Source: JAUIJL01 sp965366625 (GTDB lineage: Bacteria; Acidobacteriota; Thermoanaerobaculia; Multivoradales; J023). From it: 64,000 nucleotides of DNA. The stretch's first letter is position 1, and every line of letters begins with the position of its first letter. The stretch is taken from positions 1-64,000 of the forward strand of contig CBDUGP010000017.1 of NCBI GenBank assembly GCA_965366625.1. Direction: 5' to 3'. The notes beneath the pieces are model-generated. The model was not told the origin of the DNA, searched no databases, and was given only the letters and a program-made list of their open reading frames with translations. Shown here in pieces: positions 44,001-49,000 of this stretch. A program made the translations under genes and the position numbers.

Positions 44001-44922
44001 CCTCGACCGCGTGACCGCCGAGGATCCGCTCGATTTCTTTGTGCTCTACTCCTCTATCGGTGCCTTCGGCATCCGCGGATCGTCCTGCCACAGCTACGCC
44101 TGTGCCTTCCAAAACGCTTTTGTCCGTCGGCGAGACCAGCTGCGACGGCGCGGGCAACGTTCCGGCGTCAGCCGCTCGCTGTGCTGGGGTCCTTGGACGT
44201 CCGATCCGATCCACGCCTCGGCGGACCGGGACCGGCTGGAAAAGATCCAGGCGGACGGATTTGCCTTCAACACCATGGCGACCGCGTTTCCCGTGATGGA
44301 AGCCGCGTGTCGGGGCGACGAGCCGGTGCTGGGCGTGTTTTCCGTCCGGCAAGCCGATCGTGTGCGCGAGCGGTTGGGACTGCCGGTCGAAGACCCGTCG
44401 CCCGGCCCGCCGGTGGATCCGCACCCCGCGCTCGAGGACCGTTTGACGGCCTGGGAAAGGCTGGACGAAGCGGTTTCGATCCAGGAGCTGTCCAAGGTCG
44501 TCACCCAAGACGATATGGAGTCCCTACCGCCAGAGCTCGTCGAGCGAATGTATCGCCTGGTTTTCGACCACTCCGCGCCGAGCAATCCGACCAACGGCAA
44601 CGGTAACGGTCACGGCAACGGCAATGGTCACGGTCAGGGCAACGGTCAGGGCAACGGTCACGGACGGACCGAAAAAGTCGGCCCCGGCGACCTCCGGCAG
44701 CTGGTGCGCGAGACCCTCGCGGACGTTCTGAAGCTGAAACAAGTCGACGACCACGAAACCTTCCAGAATTGCGGCATGGATTCCGTTTCCGCCATGGTCT
44801 TTGCCACCCGTTTGGAAAAACGACTCGACCGTGTCTTAAAGCCCGAGTGGCTTATCGATTACCCCTCGGTGGATGCCCTGATCCAACGTCTCGAAAATGA
44901 ATCGCCCACGGGAGCGTTATGA
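26056..44922 (+). CDS. PKS1: trans-AT polyketide synthase, five extension modules
   Basis: A 6288-aa multimodular PKS with no AT domain, so malonyl loading must come from a separate acyltransferase not present here. Start is the GTG at 26056, overlapping the PfaD stop, with AAGGAG 8 nt upstream; the frame is open further left only inside pfaD. Domains (approximate residues): KS1 14-447, ECH 728-974, ACP 990-1072, ACP 1090-1164; KS2 1215-1635, DH 1794-2050, KR 2064-2400, ACP 2439-2516; KS3 2573-3005, flavin monooxygenase 3193-3678, ACP 3689-3763; KS4 3841-4265, KR 4430-4862, ACP 4905-4977; KS5 5039-5462, KR 5650-6115, ACP 6214-6284. All five KS active sites keep Cys and both His. It begins directly with a KS and ends with an ACP, so it needs upstream chain delivery and passes the chain to another protein, probably PKS2. 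Linkers contain many short in-frame tandem repeats. Confidence 0.97.
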   Translation: MSVVEELDAPTPNADRDIAVVGMACRFPDAPDPEALWRNLAAGTCSLRQIPPERWDWRVRWGNPEKEAGTTNCKWAGFIEGADRFDPALFKITPREAQWMDPQQRILLELTWACLEDAGYDPLGLAKSRTGVFIGICNYDYKELMDRSIAALEGYYLTGTANALVPNRISQFFDFHGPSLAVDTACSSSLVALDHAVTAIRSGVCHSALAGGVSLMFSPDRFVTLSQLGMLSPTGGCRAFDAAADGYIRGEGAGLVLLKKLSRARADGDRILGVIKECRVNHGGRARSLTSPSAFAQSRLIADVFRSASIDPESVTYIEAHGTGTPLGDPIEINGLRRAFSRLFREVGRSAPDAPYCGIGAVKSNIGHLEGAAGIAGVIKTLLCLRHKQLPPLAALKRPNPKLKLDDSPFYLLDDLRQWDAPLRRAGVSSFGFGGANAHVVLEEYVEDPLPTENVTGKATGDAEPSLIVLSARDEDRLRESARRLRDHLQDHHHLPSVAYTLQVGRRPLRQRVALEAADIETLRAELNAFIDGAEGSYHHGRAGADGSIIDGKAARKVFEQAIRERDLDTVAALWVSGAEFAGPVISPDARARRVELPTYPFARVPYWFETRAVAAPGSDVESAPVAAGPASGSPTPTRAAGPIRLAVPAPMPTKTVAITDVGPVKRTLRPLTSFNQKSPERPASTAGSQTPVEQLERHRKAMEGLEPGPELVPAGYPQRTPLPRSLEHVRVRSEGGVVEIILADPSAKNAFTEGLVRELTAVFDHVRGNPEYKVVVLTGAGAYFATGGTKDDLLAIQAGRKRFTDEPVYAVALTCDIPVIAAMQGHAMGAGWAMGVFCDEAIYAEESFYRCPYMAYGFTPGAGSTLVFPHRFGHEFGWEILFAAEQYTGLDLKERGLKATVLPRAQVASHALDMAHDWARRPRKELVREKQERMTFLRCRLKPATALELAMHEQSFVGSDEVLHKIRHQYREEPLEDVPAKETSDEHPADGSVLDILRRLLAAELHVDASALDENEPFTDLGLDSVTGVTWMRNINQGFGLSISATQVYSYPSLRKLADFVASQGEIAAKVEAPPQPSTDTQTADGAGVLDLVRELLAAELHVDASALDDDEPFTDLGLDSVTGVTWVRNINQRFGLSIAAMRVYSYPTLRKLADFIVSQGAQVPTDNKDPVRAGASIAGASIAGRPSVGLLTEDQSSTSEPAARREEIPSERTGIAVIGMAGRFPMARSLIELWQNLVQGRDCISEVPASRWPVEAYYDADPRKPGKTSSKWMGVVPGADEFDPTFFSLSPAEAEWMDPQQRLFLQTCHHSIEDAGYAPSSLAGSRCGVYVGCAPGDYGRDVPEDLLNAYGFMGNASSILASRIAYMLDLRGPCLAIDTACSASLAALSTACDHLRTGACDTALAGGVCVLAGPSMHLMTTKAGMLSPDGRCFTFDERANGFVPAEGVGVVFLKRLADARRDGDAVYGVIRGWGVNQDGRTNGITAPNGDAQATLEKEVYRKFHIDPGTIGLVEAHGTGTVLGDPIEVEGLKASFSELTDRRGHCALGSIKSNIGHSLTASGIAGFIKILLALHHRTLPPTLHVQRTNPHIDLHDSPFYLSLEAKPWAEAPRLAAVSSFGFSGVNAHVVAEGVERSTAAGDSAGPFVLTLSAKKTERLKEAAGHLADYLKTSEDVDLRDVAHTLFVGRDRMKQRLTISVRDRREAIDVLEAFAADESVEQTPDAVPEPGRRIHGLPGYPFARESYWQPNPSPGTAVSAGAVSAGAVDTWAVSAGAVSAGAVDTWVGAPVDLRPKLVRSVGDRVEFSHTLTGEEFFLADHVVAGKPMLPAVAYLELARAAVEQVLPESRRSGVRLRRAVWAKPVVVEHGPQTVSITVRAEGEGRFAFEVGDGSHGVAETDSSPAPVALDLAHLRRRLARRSIDSEAVYEAFRKMGLTYGAAHRGIQRLHLGDGHPGDGVGEVLAELSLPISVRHTLRSFVLHPAVADAALQATLGLAWPDPQPSLPFALEALEIYGPCEEKMWAWVHGEDVTVCAEDGSIRVRFRGLSLREKSMAGKNTEGKNRTLLFVPRPMEVPQIVDPGRTVHELCFTEDDAFEDAAVETLETIRELIAAKKEGEVFLRVASADPLMAGLAPMLKTAEQEHTAFRGRFVDDRGRVSTWEELSSGDESSYPWKNGGVYLITGGTGGLGRIFAEEIAARVERAVIVLTSRASTSAPAVIPGATMEFVRADLSRRHDVERLVRTVEEVHGRIDGVLHLAGVRRDERLVEKSADTLRAVLAPKVAGARNLERALRHKPLDFFVLFSSASAALGNPGQADYATANAFMDAFAEQSNGRITSIAWPLWQAGGMQVDAATRSWMKSRYGMTPLTADAGLRAFYRAMNSGRSRVLVLAGDADGLRAALSESPARPSSASSSSASPTAQQGSTETEQLVASGPAAADFVERVQSALLQEVADLLKFDLEWLDADTELNEFGFDSISLTELAHRLNEKYGLSLTPPVFFEFPTIAAFAQHLIESRPDAFVDEPASEPELPAAAQPEREFSQLPEPSRDVPMPEPSRDVPMPEPSRDVDGVAVIGMSGRFPMADDLDGFWNVLVQGMDCISEVPPDRWDWRALYGDPDLEVDKTNVKWGGFMAGVGDFDARFFGLSPKEAELMDPHQRLLMMHVWQALEDAGYSPESLSGSTTGIFVGTSSSGYDHLIARSGVPIEGFTATGMVPSVGPNRISFLMNWHGPSEPIETACSSSLVAIHRGVEAIRSGRCAAAVVGGVNALVHPSFHISFNKAGMLCRDGRCKTFSAQANGYVRGEGVGILMLKPLCDAQADGDHIYGVIRGSAENHGGRTNSLTAPSPNAQAEVIRLAQAGIDPRTLGAIETHGTGTPLGDPIEINGLKKAYAALLEEYGVQSSAAADLEGHCVLGAVKTNIGHLELAAGVAGVIKVLLQLKHRTLVKNLHCDQINPYITFEGSPFLPALENRPWERLSGQPRRAGVSSFGFGGVNAHVAIEEYVPPAVSPSLSPSVGSLPAAAGKQTIVLSAKTEERLRAVTSNLLKHLERRPDLPLADVAYTLRVGRKAMEHGLRFTATSSLHLRQELARFLDQGPDAEHLHRGPAKELLRDVEPVSSGRRVSLPTYPFDLKRYWVAEPAPSTSPSEEVFSEHVPAREITPQEITAQEIRAQKPAAKEIRKSPTNNGPERFTVVVAGAGLFGICFAHHLKQAGIDFVLLEREESVGGVWYKNNWPGCGCDIPMIAYAYSFRHYRGPVWAKQPDILRYLDECVDELGLRQHLRLETEVTSAAFDDHGRQWTVQTADGTEFRANYFCAAMGGLGLYPNIPDLPGLNSFGGPLLHALDYAERNPEVRGKRVAVIGNGATQLQMVEALQPEVDRLVIYGRSPKFVYPRARYNRETEHELDRDYELWLAARDEYLNNADRFYDALSDPVRLNPFQPGNEVRSFFNRNYTDSHEAYYAWCEQQGLVPDYSPGCNRPLISDTYHEVVRAENVEVVPGGELEITATGIRSGAEHREFDIVLLCTGYDLNNFRPRCPIYGRGGLSLTDHYGDGYPESFLAYVRNFPNLFLGPGPNTGTNATSITAIYEFMCEQLVRQIEHVRERGAAACEVRAERVRSFREFIVRENQNGPFYSGCSSFYQDAAGENVALFPGKFAEMREIFAFDPSHFEYQRVEGEIAAAAGEGLLDHLKRLASGALKIPPAEIDDTVDFQEYGVDSIMMMSIARKLKPDFPELTTDELLRVSSIGGFRDYLLSRHAAAAARFAEHPPHPSPLLGERGPEKRSSEPEHGTDVTDGTDGVNLTVPQPAATGHRREDRPSASAGSPSPGIRKGKVRADIAVIGMSGRFPMAESIAEFWDHLRAGRECVEVFDEHALRAAGVPEQEFRHPDYVPAKPRLKDAHRFDPLFFSMSPSEAVTLDPQQRLMLEEGWRALEDAGYPPGSEAVNAGIYVSQFMNTYGLHALSSGDTASKFKAMLGNDKDYLATRLAYKFNFSGPAYTVQTACSSSLVAVHLCAKALRAGECDLGLVGGVAITEPSVEGYRPHKDLVFSPDGHCRPFSDQAAGTVFGEGVGMVVLKRLEDAERDGDAVYAVIKGSAVNNDGREKRDFTAPGFRGQTEVIAAALDDAGVSADQVGLVEAHATGTRLGDPLEYAALAEAYGGGTDRTGYCALGAVKANVGHLNTAAGITGFIKAVLSLHHRQITPQIHCDTPHPDIPWDRGPFYINRALEPWNNNGQARHAAVSSFGIGGTNAHVVLRSYDAPPRVPVPATGPEVIVLSAKTEDRLVALAQRLADFVTATPALALHDLAYTLQVGRAPMVYRAGFLAESLDEVIEKLPSIRPVRAQTGPTVTADDPQTLLAQWLEGGRVDWQRLVRGAAPRRAHLPTYPFAGRRYHWTDPQDAGSQDADPHDAGSQDAGSQDPQRPGPWIGRPVWTEMPPSPSSGESHLGSDVQEILHIGLDLSFGTPLAVGNKGFDHGFPDLAAQVMERLQQVVQSRPDRPTGFQILVPASYEPPSLTGKLHQPSAAAPSPPASTATEASSVLHHSGLSALSGMLRTIRREDPRIQAQLIEVAPGLSDDQALRLAEHHRQRPEHVHVRCAGGGFAVGWQPIASTSDTAPPPWKDAGVYLITGGTGALGGLFAEAVARDTRDAVIVAAGRSARFDGADRLKALGARLLYRQTDVTRYEDVARLITFIEREAGRLDGVLHAAGITRDGFLLHKSEQDLRRVLAPKVAGTLHLDEATARHELDFFVLFSSVVGAVGYPGQADYATANAFLDAFAHGRNRRVDAGERHGRTLSVNWGLWAEGGIRPDRAAVERIERQDGMRPLQTADGLRAFRQAWASGETQVLVAAGDGHRIQRRLDGLDFSDSSAGPSAPDRSALDRSATSRPGRRAGNGSTLMWLKTLLAETLGLEAEDIDAHESFEAYGIDSLRISALNERLEGAFGGLSKTLFYEYQTLAELAGYFEDHFEDHFDHLDHFVGELPSAESPREAESEEPGEQQVFKKQGKGPRTQNQRVVENRKAPETHADQDPIAVIGLSGAYPQARNLDEFWANLRDGRDCVTEVPPSRWALEGFYHPDPDEAVATGRSYSKWGGFLDGFADFDPLFFNISPKEAMNIDPQERLFLQCAWEALEDAGHTREMLAQTYDRRVGVFAGITQTGFNLYGPEWRGLDDAVRPHTSFSSAANRVSYFLNVKGPSLPIDTMCSSSLVAIHEACEHIRHGACELALAGGVNLYLHPSTYVGLCSARMLSRDGRCKSFGVGGNGYVPGEGVGVVLLKRLSRAITDGDRVHAVIRATAVSHGGKTQGYTVPNPVAQAELIRETLDKAGIDARSVSYIEAHGTGTELGDPIEINGLTRAFRHHTDDTGFCAVGSAKSNLGHLEAAAGIAGLTKIVLQMKHGRLAPSLHARDLNPNIDFEKTPFVVQRQPAEWTGPRFAGLSSFGAGGTNAHAVLEAVDWPRPAVESAGELDGELDAELKGPQLILLSARNEDRLRAVASRLKQHIAAPSFREHADARTLRDLAFTLQIGREAMQERLAFVASSLDELERRLAAFLRGDETHLLRGRVMESKEKRLAAAADPSIDRFMQARDFDRLGTSWLRGVPLDWRKLYRSEQPQRIGLPTYPFERERYWPTPDVHEGESRLYLRESWLPEPLPGGLDWSDRLRRQAGHRVRLIGSAEGTEALRGIIDGLQRAADLPEPLDVSVDDASRPGSSRPVPNVVLIDNADPATVFETTRELMRSAWESPIRFFLIYSADDEAGQVYRQALAGFAGAAMMENGRHLWTLVEHDPGDSSATAAQRLLQEWLADDGTAWTPDPGSLFQTAPVRHLRYDGDGRHRRCRLEAELDLDGLSPFRNRGSYLIAGGLGLIGEHLCRELAGRFQAKLAILSRGPLDEVKRRRIADIEQLGGTVVYYSVDITDEHALRQILPEIRRDLGELHGVIHLATSYGAGLIATKPLEVFESDIRTKVDGTVYLDRVTAEDPLDFFVLYSSIGAFGIRGSSCHSYACAFQNAFVRRRDQLRRRGQRSGVSRSLCWGPWTSDPIHASADRDRLEKIQADGFAFNTMATAFPVMEAACRGDEPVLGVFSVRQADRVRERLGLPVEDPSPGPPVDPHPALEDRLTAWERLDEAVSIQELSKVVTQDDMESLPPELVERMYRLVFDHSAPSNPTNGNGNGHGNGNGHGQGNGQGNGHGRTEKVGPGDLRQLVRETLADVLKLKQVDDHETFQNCGMDSVSAMVFATRLEKRLDRVLKPEWLIDYPSVDALIQRLENESPTGAL
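28237..28976 (+). other. Embedded ECH2-like (crotonase) domain
   Basis: Residues about 728-974 of PKS1. VVVLTGAGAYFATGGTKDDL, IPVIAAMQGHAMGAGWAMGV and YMAYGFTPGAGSTLVFPHRF match the free ECH2 at 19980 and the PksI class. Expected to decarboxylate the 3-methylglutaconyl-ACP intermediate in cis on the adjacent tandem ACPs. Confidence 0.9.
29023..29545 (+). other. Tandem beta-branching-type ACPs
   Basis: Two carrier domains with phosphopantetheine serines at residues 1026 and 1122, both in LGLDSVTGVTW. A Trp sits exactly six residues after each Ser (1032 and 1128), the signature known to recruit HMG synthase cassettes. The two copies differ at only a few positions (ELHVDASALD shared), suggesting recent duplication. 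Confidence 0.93.
29698..33603 (+). other. Module 2 of PKS1: KS-DH-KR-ACP
   Basis: KS2: Cys1383 in IDTACSAS, EAHGTGT, KSNIGHSLTASG. DH: His1821 in ADHVVAGKPMLP and Asp1988 in HPAVADAALQ, complete. KR: GGTGGLG, Ser and Tyr in FSSASAALGNPGQADYATAN, complete. ACP: Ser2479 in FGFDSISL. Predicted product is an alpha,beta-unsaturated unit, possibly saturated by the trans enoylreductase. Confidence 0.92.
31324..31413 (+). repeat. 45-bp in-frame repeat, two copies, in PKS1 linker
   Basis: Two adjacent copies of AVSAGAVSAGAVDTW, themselves built of 15-bp subunits (GCCGTGTCCGCGGGG twice, then a variant). Located between the KS2 post-domain and the DH domain, so it only lengthens a flexible linker. Confidence 0.92.
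33694..33768 (+). repeat. 27-bp in-frame repeat in PKS1 linker
   Basis: Two full and one partial copy of the 9-residue unit PEPSRDVPM, immediately before KS3. Confidence 0.92.
33772..37345 (+). other. Module 3 of PKS1: KS-flavin monooxygenase-ACP (oxidation module)
   Basis: KS3: Cys2742 in IETACSSS, ETHGTGT, KTNIGHLELAAG. It is followed by a linker with four 15-bp EI(T/R)xQ repeats, a full-length flavoprotein monooxygenase domain, and an ACP with Ser3723 in YGVDSIMM. No KR or DH lies in the module, so the oxygenase would act on a beta-keto (or derived) intermediate tethered to this ACP. Confidence 0.9.
35632..37090 (+). other. Embedded Baeyer-Villiger-like flavin monooxygenase domain
   Basis: Residues about 3193-3678 of PKS1. 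FAD-binding GAGLFG starts at residue 3200; SVGGVWYKNNWPGCGCD follows as in Baeyer-Villiger and related enzymes. The family fingerprint FxGxxxHxxxW(P/D) appears as FGGPLLHALDY (Phe3340, His3346), with Tyr3350 at the Trp position. A second dinucleotide site, VAVIGNGATQLQ, would bind NADPH. IVLLCTGYDLN is the conserved C-terminal ATG-type motif of flavin monooxygenases. Such embedded oxygenases in trans-AT PKSs can insert an oxygen into the chain to form an ester; whether this one does is inference. Confidence 0.9.
37374..37552 (+). repeat. REP-like palindromic element inside the PKS1 coding sequence
   Basis: The stretch CCCTCATCCTAGCCCTCTCC followed by TCGG and GGAGAGAGGG forms an imperfect hairpin (stem CTCTCC/GGAGAG) and is translated as HPSPLLGERG. 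This is the usual look of a dispersed intergenic repetitive palindrome, here kept in frame. A related half, CCCCCTCTCCCGG, recurs at 37540-37552. Both sit in the linker between ACP4 and KS4. Confidence 0.75.
37576..40985 (+). other. Module 4 of PKS1: KS-KR-ACP
   Basis: KS4 is unlike the others: Cys4009 in VQTACSSS, EAHATGT, NNDGREKRDFTAPGFRGQ and KANVGHLNTAAG, features I associate with KS domains that follow unusual upstream units. KR: GGTGALG and FSSVVGAVGYPGQADYATAN, complete. ACP: Ser4937 in YGIDSLRI. Predicted beta-hydroxy unit. Confidence 0.9.
39262..39333 (+). repeat. 15-bp in-frame repeat in PKS1 linker
   Basis: Four full copies and one partial copy of a 15-bp unit (GGTTCTCAGGATGCC and the variant GATCCTCAGGATGCC), encoding (G/D)(S/P)(Q/H)DA, between the KS4 post-domain and the KR of module 4. 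Confidence 0.92.
41170..44905 (+). other. Module 5 of PKS1: KS-KR(altered)-ACP
   Basis: KS5: Cys5213 in IDTMCSSS, EAHGTGT, KSNLGHLEAAAG. KR: the NADPH site reads AGGLGLIG, but the catalytic block reads YSSIGAFGIRGSSCHSYACA followed by FQN, with the Tyr one residue further from Ser than usual and the Asn of YxxxN missing, so activity is doubtful. ACP: Ser6243 in CGMDSVSA, after a linker of Asn-Gly/His-Gly repeats. Confidence 0.85.
44593..44664 (+). repeat. Gly/Asn/His/Gln low-complexity repeat in PKS1 linker
   Basis: Repeated hexamer-type units GGCAACGGT(CAC/CAG) coding NGNGHG and QGNGQG, directly before the last ACP of PKS1. Confidence 0.9.
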
Positions 44923-46034
44923 GTCAGTCCGTAGAGCAGCTTTTGGGGATCGAGCCCGCCCCATCCGAGCCGAAATCCGCTTCCGTGGATTTCAGCTTTC
45001 TCTTTTTTTCCGATGTGCGCAAGGATCTGAGCGACGCGGAAAAATACGCTTTCATGCGCGACATCGTGTTGTTCGCCGACCGCGAGGGATTCAACGCGGT
45101 TTATATTCCGGAGCGACATTTCCACGAATTCGGCTCGCTCTACGCCAATTCGGCGATCATGGCGGCATCATTGATCCCGCAAACCAAAAGGGTGCGATTC
45201 CGCACCGCGGGTGTGTCGCTGCCGCTCCATCATCCGGCCGAGGTGGTCGAATGGTGGGCGATGAATGATGTTTTATCGAACGGCCGAATCGATCTCGGTT
45301 TCGGCTCCGGATGGAATAAGGCGGACTTCATTTACGCGCCGGAGAATTTCGACATCCGCCGAGAGGTTTGTCGCGAGCGGATTGAAATCGTCAAAAAGCT
45401 GTGGCGGGGCGAGACCTTGTCCTTTCGCGGTTCCGGCGGTGAAGAGGTGCCGGTGACCGTCTATCCCCGGCCTATTCAAAAAGAACTCAACGTGTGGCTG
45501 CTGGTGACCTCGAACGAGGAGGCCTTCGCCTATGCAGGCCGGATGGGCTACAACGTATTCACCATGCTCTACGGCATCAACCTCGAAGCCTTATCGAAAA
45601 AGATTTCGCTCTATCGCGAGGCGCGAGAAGAAGCGGGCCACGATCCCGATTCGGGCATCGTTTCGCTGATGCTCCACACCATGGTCCATCGAGACCGGCA
45701 GACGGTGGAAAAAGCCGTGGAAGAGCCCTTCAAGAGCTACATCAAAAGCTCCATGAATGCCCATGTCAAAGCAGCGACGGACGGCGGATCTCGGGACGCA
45801 GCCGCCCTGGGTGAGGCTGAGAAATCCAAGATGCTGGACTACGCCTATCAGCGGTACTTCAAGACCGGCGCCGTTTTCGGCTCGGTGGAAGACGGACGGA
45901 AAATGATCGACGATGCGATCCGTGCGGGGGTCAATGAGATCGCCTGCCTGGTGGATTTCGGTGTTGATTACGACCTGGTGATGGAATCCTTGCCATACCT
46001 AAACGAGCTGACCAAGAGCTACGCCTCGACATGA
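44919..46034 (+). CDS. Luciferase-like flavin monooxygenase of the PKS cluster (MupA/Atu3671-like)
   Basis: A 371-aa FMN-dependent luciferase-like monooxygenase. The start ATGA overlaps the PKS1 stop and its own stop overlaps the PKS2 start (ATGA), so it is fully embedded in the operon. Family features are FSFLFFSDVRKDLSDAEKY, YIPERHFHEFGSLYANSAIM, RTAGVSLPLHHPAEVVEWWA and GRIDLGFGSGWNKADF. It matches the group often found free-standing or fused in natural product synthases (recalled as the MupA/Atu3671 family), which hydroxylates carrier-bound intermediates using reduced flavin. A normal-length enzyme with no fusion. Placed between PKS1 and PKS2, it may act at the KS0-ACP didomain at the start of PKS2. 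Confidence 0.93.
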   Translation: MSQSVEQLLGIEPAPSEPKSASVDFSFLFFSDVRKDLSDAEKYAFMRDIVLFADREGFNAVYIPERHFHEFGSLYANSAIMAASLIPQTKRVRFRTAGVSLPLHHPAEVVEWWAMNDVLSNGRIDLGFGSGWNKADFIYAPENFDIRREVCRERIEIVKKLWRGETLSFRGSGGEEVPVTVYPRPIQKELNVWLLVTSNEEAFAYAGRMGYNVFTMLYGINLEALSKKISLYREAREEAGHDPDSGIVSLMLHTMVHRDRQTVEKAVEEPFKSYIKSSMNAHVKAATDGGSRDAAALGEAEKSKMLDYAYQRYFKTGAVFGSVEDGRKMIDDAIRAGVNEIACLVDFGVDYDLVMESLPYLNELTKSYAST

Positions 46035-49000
46035 ACACTGCCGACAAACGAAAGCGTCTCCAGGAAGCATTGCGCAATGCTGTGGGCGTGGCGCCGGCTA
46101 AAAGCAGCGCCGATCCCATTGCGGTGATCGGTTGCGCGGGTTTGCTGCCTCGCTGCGCCACGGTGCGGGATTTCTGGACGGCCTTGGATCGCGATGAATC
46201 CTTGATCGAGGAGATTCCGCGGAGCCGTTTCGACTGGACGTCCCTCTACCGAGCCGAGGGCGACGGTCCCGACCGGCTGTGCGGCAAATGGGGCGGCTTC
46301 GTGCCCGACCCGGCGGGTTTCGATCCCCTGCTTTTTCATATCGCGCCGGCGGACGCCCGGCTCATGGATCCACGGCAGCGGCTGTTGCTCATGGCGGTCT
46401 ACGACTGTCTTTTGGACGCGGGGCTCGAGCCTCGGACGCTCCAGGGCAGCCGCACCGGCGTCTTCGTGGCCGGAGAGGAGAATCAATACGCCCAGCTGCT
46501 CACCGCCCACGGTCTGCAGCCCGGCGACGATCACTCCACGAGTCTGTTGGCCAACCAGATTTCCTATCGTTTCGATTTCCGAGGTCCCAGCGAAACCGTG
46601 GACACCATGTGCTCCGGCGGGGCGGTGGCTGTCCACCGCGCGATGGCAGGCCTGCGCCATGGCGAGATCGACCAAGCGGTGGTCGCTGCCGCCAATCTGA
46701 TTCTGACGCCGGACCTTCTGCTGCGATTGTCAAAATCGGGCCAGTTGAGCCCGTCGCCGATCGTTCATTCCTTCGGCAAAGACGCCCGTGGATCTCTGCG
46801 GTCGGAGGGAATCGTGGCATTGCTGCTCAAGCCGTTGTCCCAAGCCCAGGCGGACGGCGACCCGGTTTACGGCGCGATCACCCATTCCGCGGTCAGCTTC
46901 AACGGCAAGGGCGGCTTGTCCATGTCGGCTCCGCAAACGGAGGTCCATGCCGAGCTCATCCGCACCTGCTATCGGGACGCCGGAGTGGATCCGCGACGCA
47001 TCACCTACATCGAGGCTCAGGGCATGGGCACGCCGGTGGCGGACATTGCCGAGTGGGAAGCGTGCAATCGGGCCCTGACCACCCTCGGCGTCGAGCCCGG
47101 CCAATGCCGTATCAGCACCCTAAAACCCATGGCCGGACACATGAACGCGACCTCTGCCCTGGGCGCGTTGTTGAAGGTGCTGCGCAGCTTCGAGACCGGC
47201 AAGATTCATAAGATTCAGCATTTTTCCGAGCTCCATCCAGAACTCGAGGGCGACCACCGACCGTGCCGTCCAGCCACTGAAACCGAGCCCTGGCCCGATG
47301 CCAACGGACCGAGGCTCGCGGGCCTGCATTCTTTCGGCGCGGGCGGCAGCAACGTCCACTTGATCTTGGAAGAGGCCGCGGAAGCCGAGGGTCGCCGAGC
47401 ACAGCCCGCGCGGCAGCGGCTCCCGGGGCATTCTTTTGCCAAAGCACGTTATTGGTGGTCCGATCGAATCGAGCGCTCCTCTGAGGTGGTGGCCGACCAT
47501 GGACCCACCGATGCCACGTTGGAGGATCGGGTCGCCGCCGATCTGCGCGCCGTCATGGGTCGGCTTCTGGAGGTGGACGAGCAATTCCTGGACGAGCAGC
47601 GGCCGTTGATCGAGCTCGGTTTCGACTCGGTCAAGCTGACGGACTATGCCCGCTTGCTCTCGGAGTTTTTCCGCTTCGAGATCTCCCCGTCCGTATTCTT
47701 CGGCCACGGCACGCTCACCAAGCTCGGACGTTACTTCCTCGACCGTCACCGGGACGCCGTCGTCTCGTTTTACCAATCCGGCTCCCGCGCCACGGGCTCT
47801 CCCGATCCTGTGCCCTCCCCTTCCCAGCGGCCGAATTCTCAGCTCAGGGTCCGGGACACAAGGTCGAGCGCTGCAAGGTCGAGCGCGACGGGCCTCGACG
47901 AGCCCATCGCCGTGATCGGCATGGGCGGACGTTTCCCCCAAGCCCGGTCGGTGGACGAGATGTGGTCGATCCTCGCCGAGGGTCGCTGCGCGGTGGACGA
48001 AATCTCCCCCGAGCGTTTCGATTGGCGGACGGTCTACCCGGATCGCATCACCTCGAAATGGTGCGGCACCTTGCCCGGGGCGGCGGAATTCGATTCGCTT
48101 TTCTTCGAGATCTCGCCGCTCGAAGCGGAGACCATGGACCCCCGCCAACGATTGTTGTTGCAGGAGTCGTGGCACGCCCTGGAGGACGCCGGCCTGGGTC
48201 CCGAGCACCTGGCGTCCCATCGAGTGGGTATGTTCGTGGGTGCGGAGGAAGGGGAGTATCACAAGATCGCCGGCCGTCGTACCCTGACGTCCAGCCACGA
48301 CGGCATCCTGGCCGCGCGGTTGGCCTACTTCTTGGACCTCAAGGGTCCCACCCTGGCGATCAACACCGCCTGCTCTTCGTCGCTGGTGGCCGCGCACCAA
48401 GCCTGCACCAGCCTGCGAATCGGCGAATGTGACATCGCCCTGGCTGCCGGTGTGAACCTGATGCTGACGCCCGAGCCTTATATCGGCATGACCGAGGCCG
48501 GCATGTTGTCGCCGGTCGGGCGGTGCCACACCTTCGACAAGAAGGCCGACGGCATGGTGCCGGGTGAAGCCGTCGCCGTGGTGGTGCTCAAACCCCTTTC
48601 TCGGGCGCTGGTGGACGGTGATCCCGTACGGGCGGTGATCCGCGGCAGTGCCGTCAACTACGACGGTCGCACCAACGGCATGACCGCCCCGGACGGCGTT
48701 GCCCAGACCGAGCTGCTGAAGCTGGTCTACGAGCGCTTCGCCATCGATCCGGAGCGAATCGGCCACATCGTCACCCACGGCACGGGCACCCGGCTCGGGG
48801 ATCCAGTGGAGATCAACGCGCTGGTGGACGCCTTCCGGGCGTTTACCGATAAGACGGCCGGCTGCGCCCTGACCTCGACCAAGACCAACTTCGGCCACAC
48901 GTTTGCCGCCTCGGGTTTGGTCAGCCTCGTCGCCTTGGTGCAGTCGCTTCGCCACGGCGTGATTCCCGCCAGCCTCCATTGCAGTGAGGAAAGCGACTTC

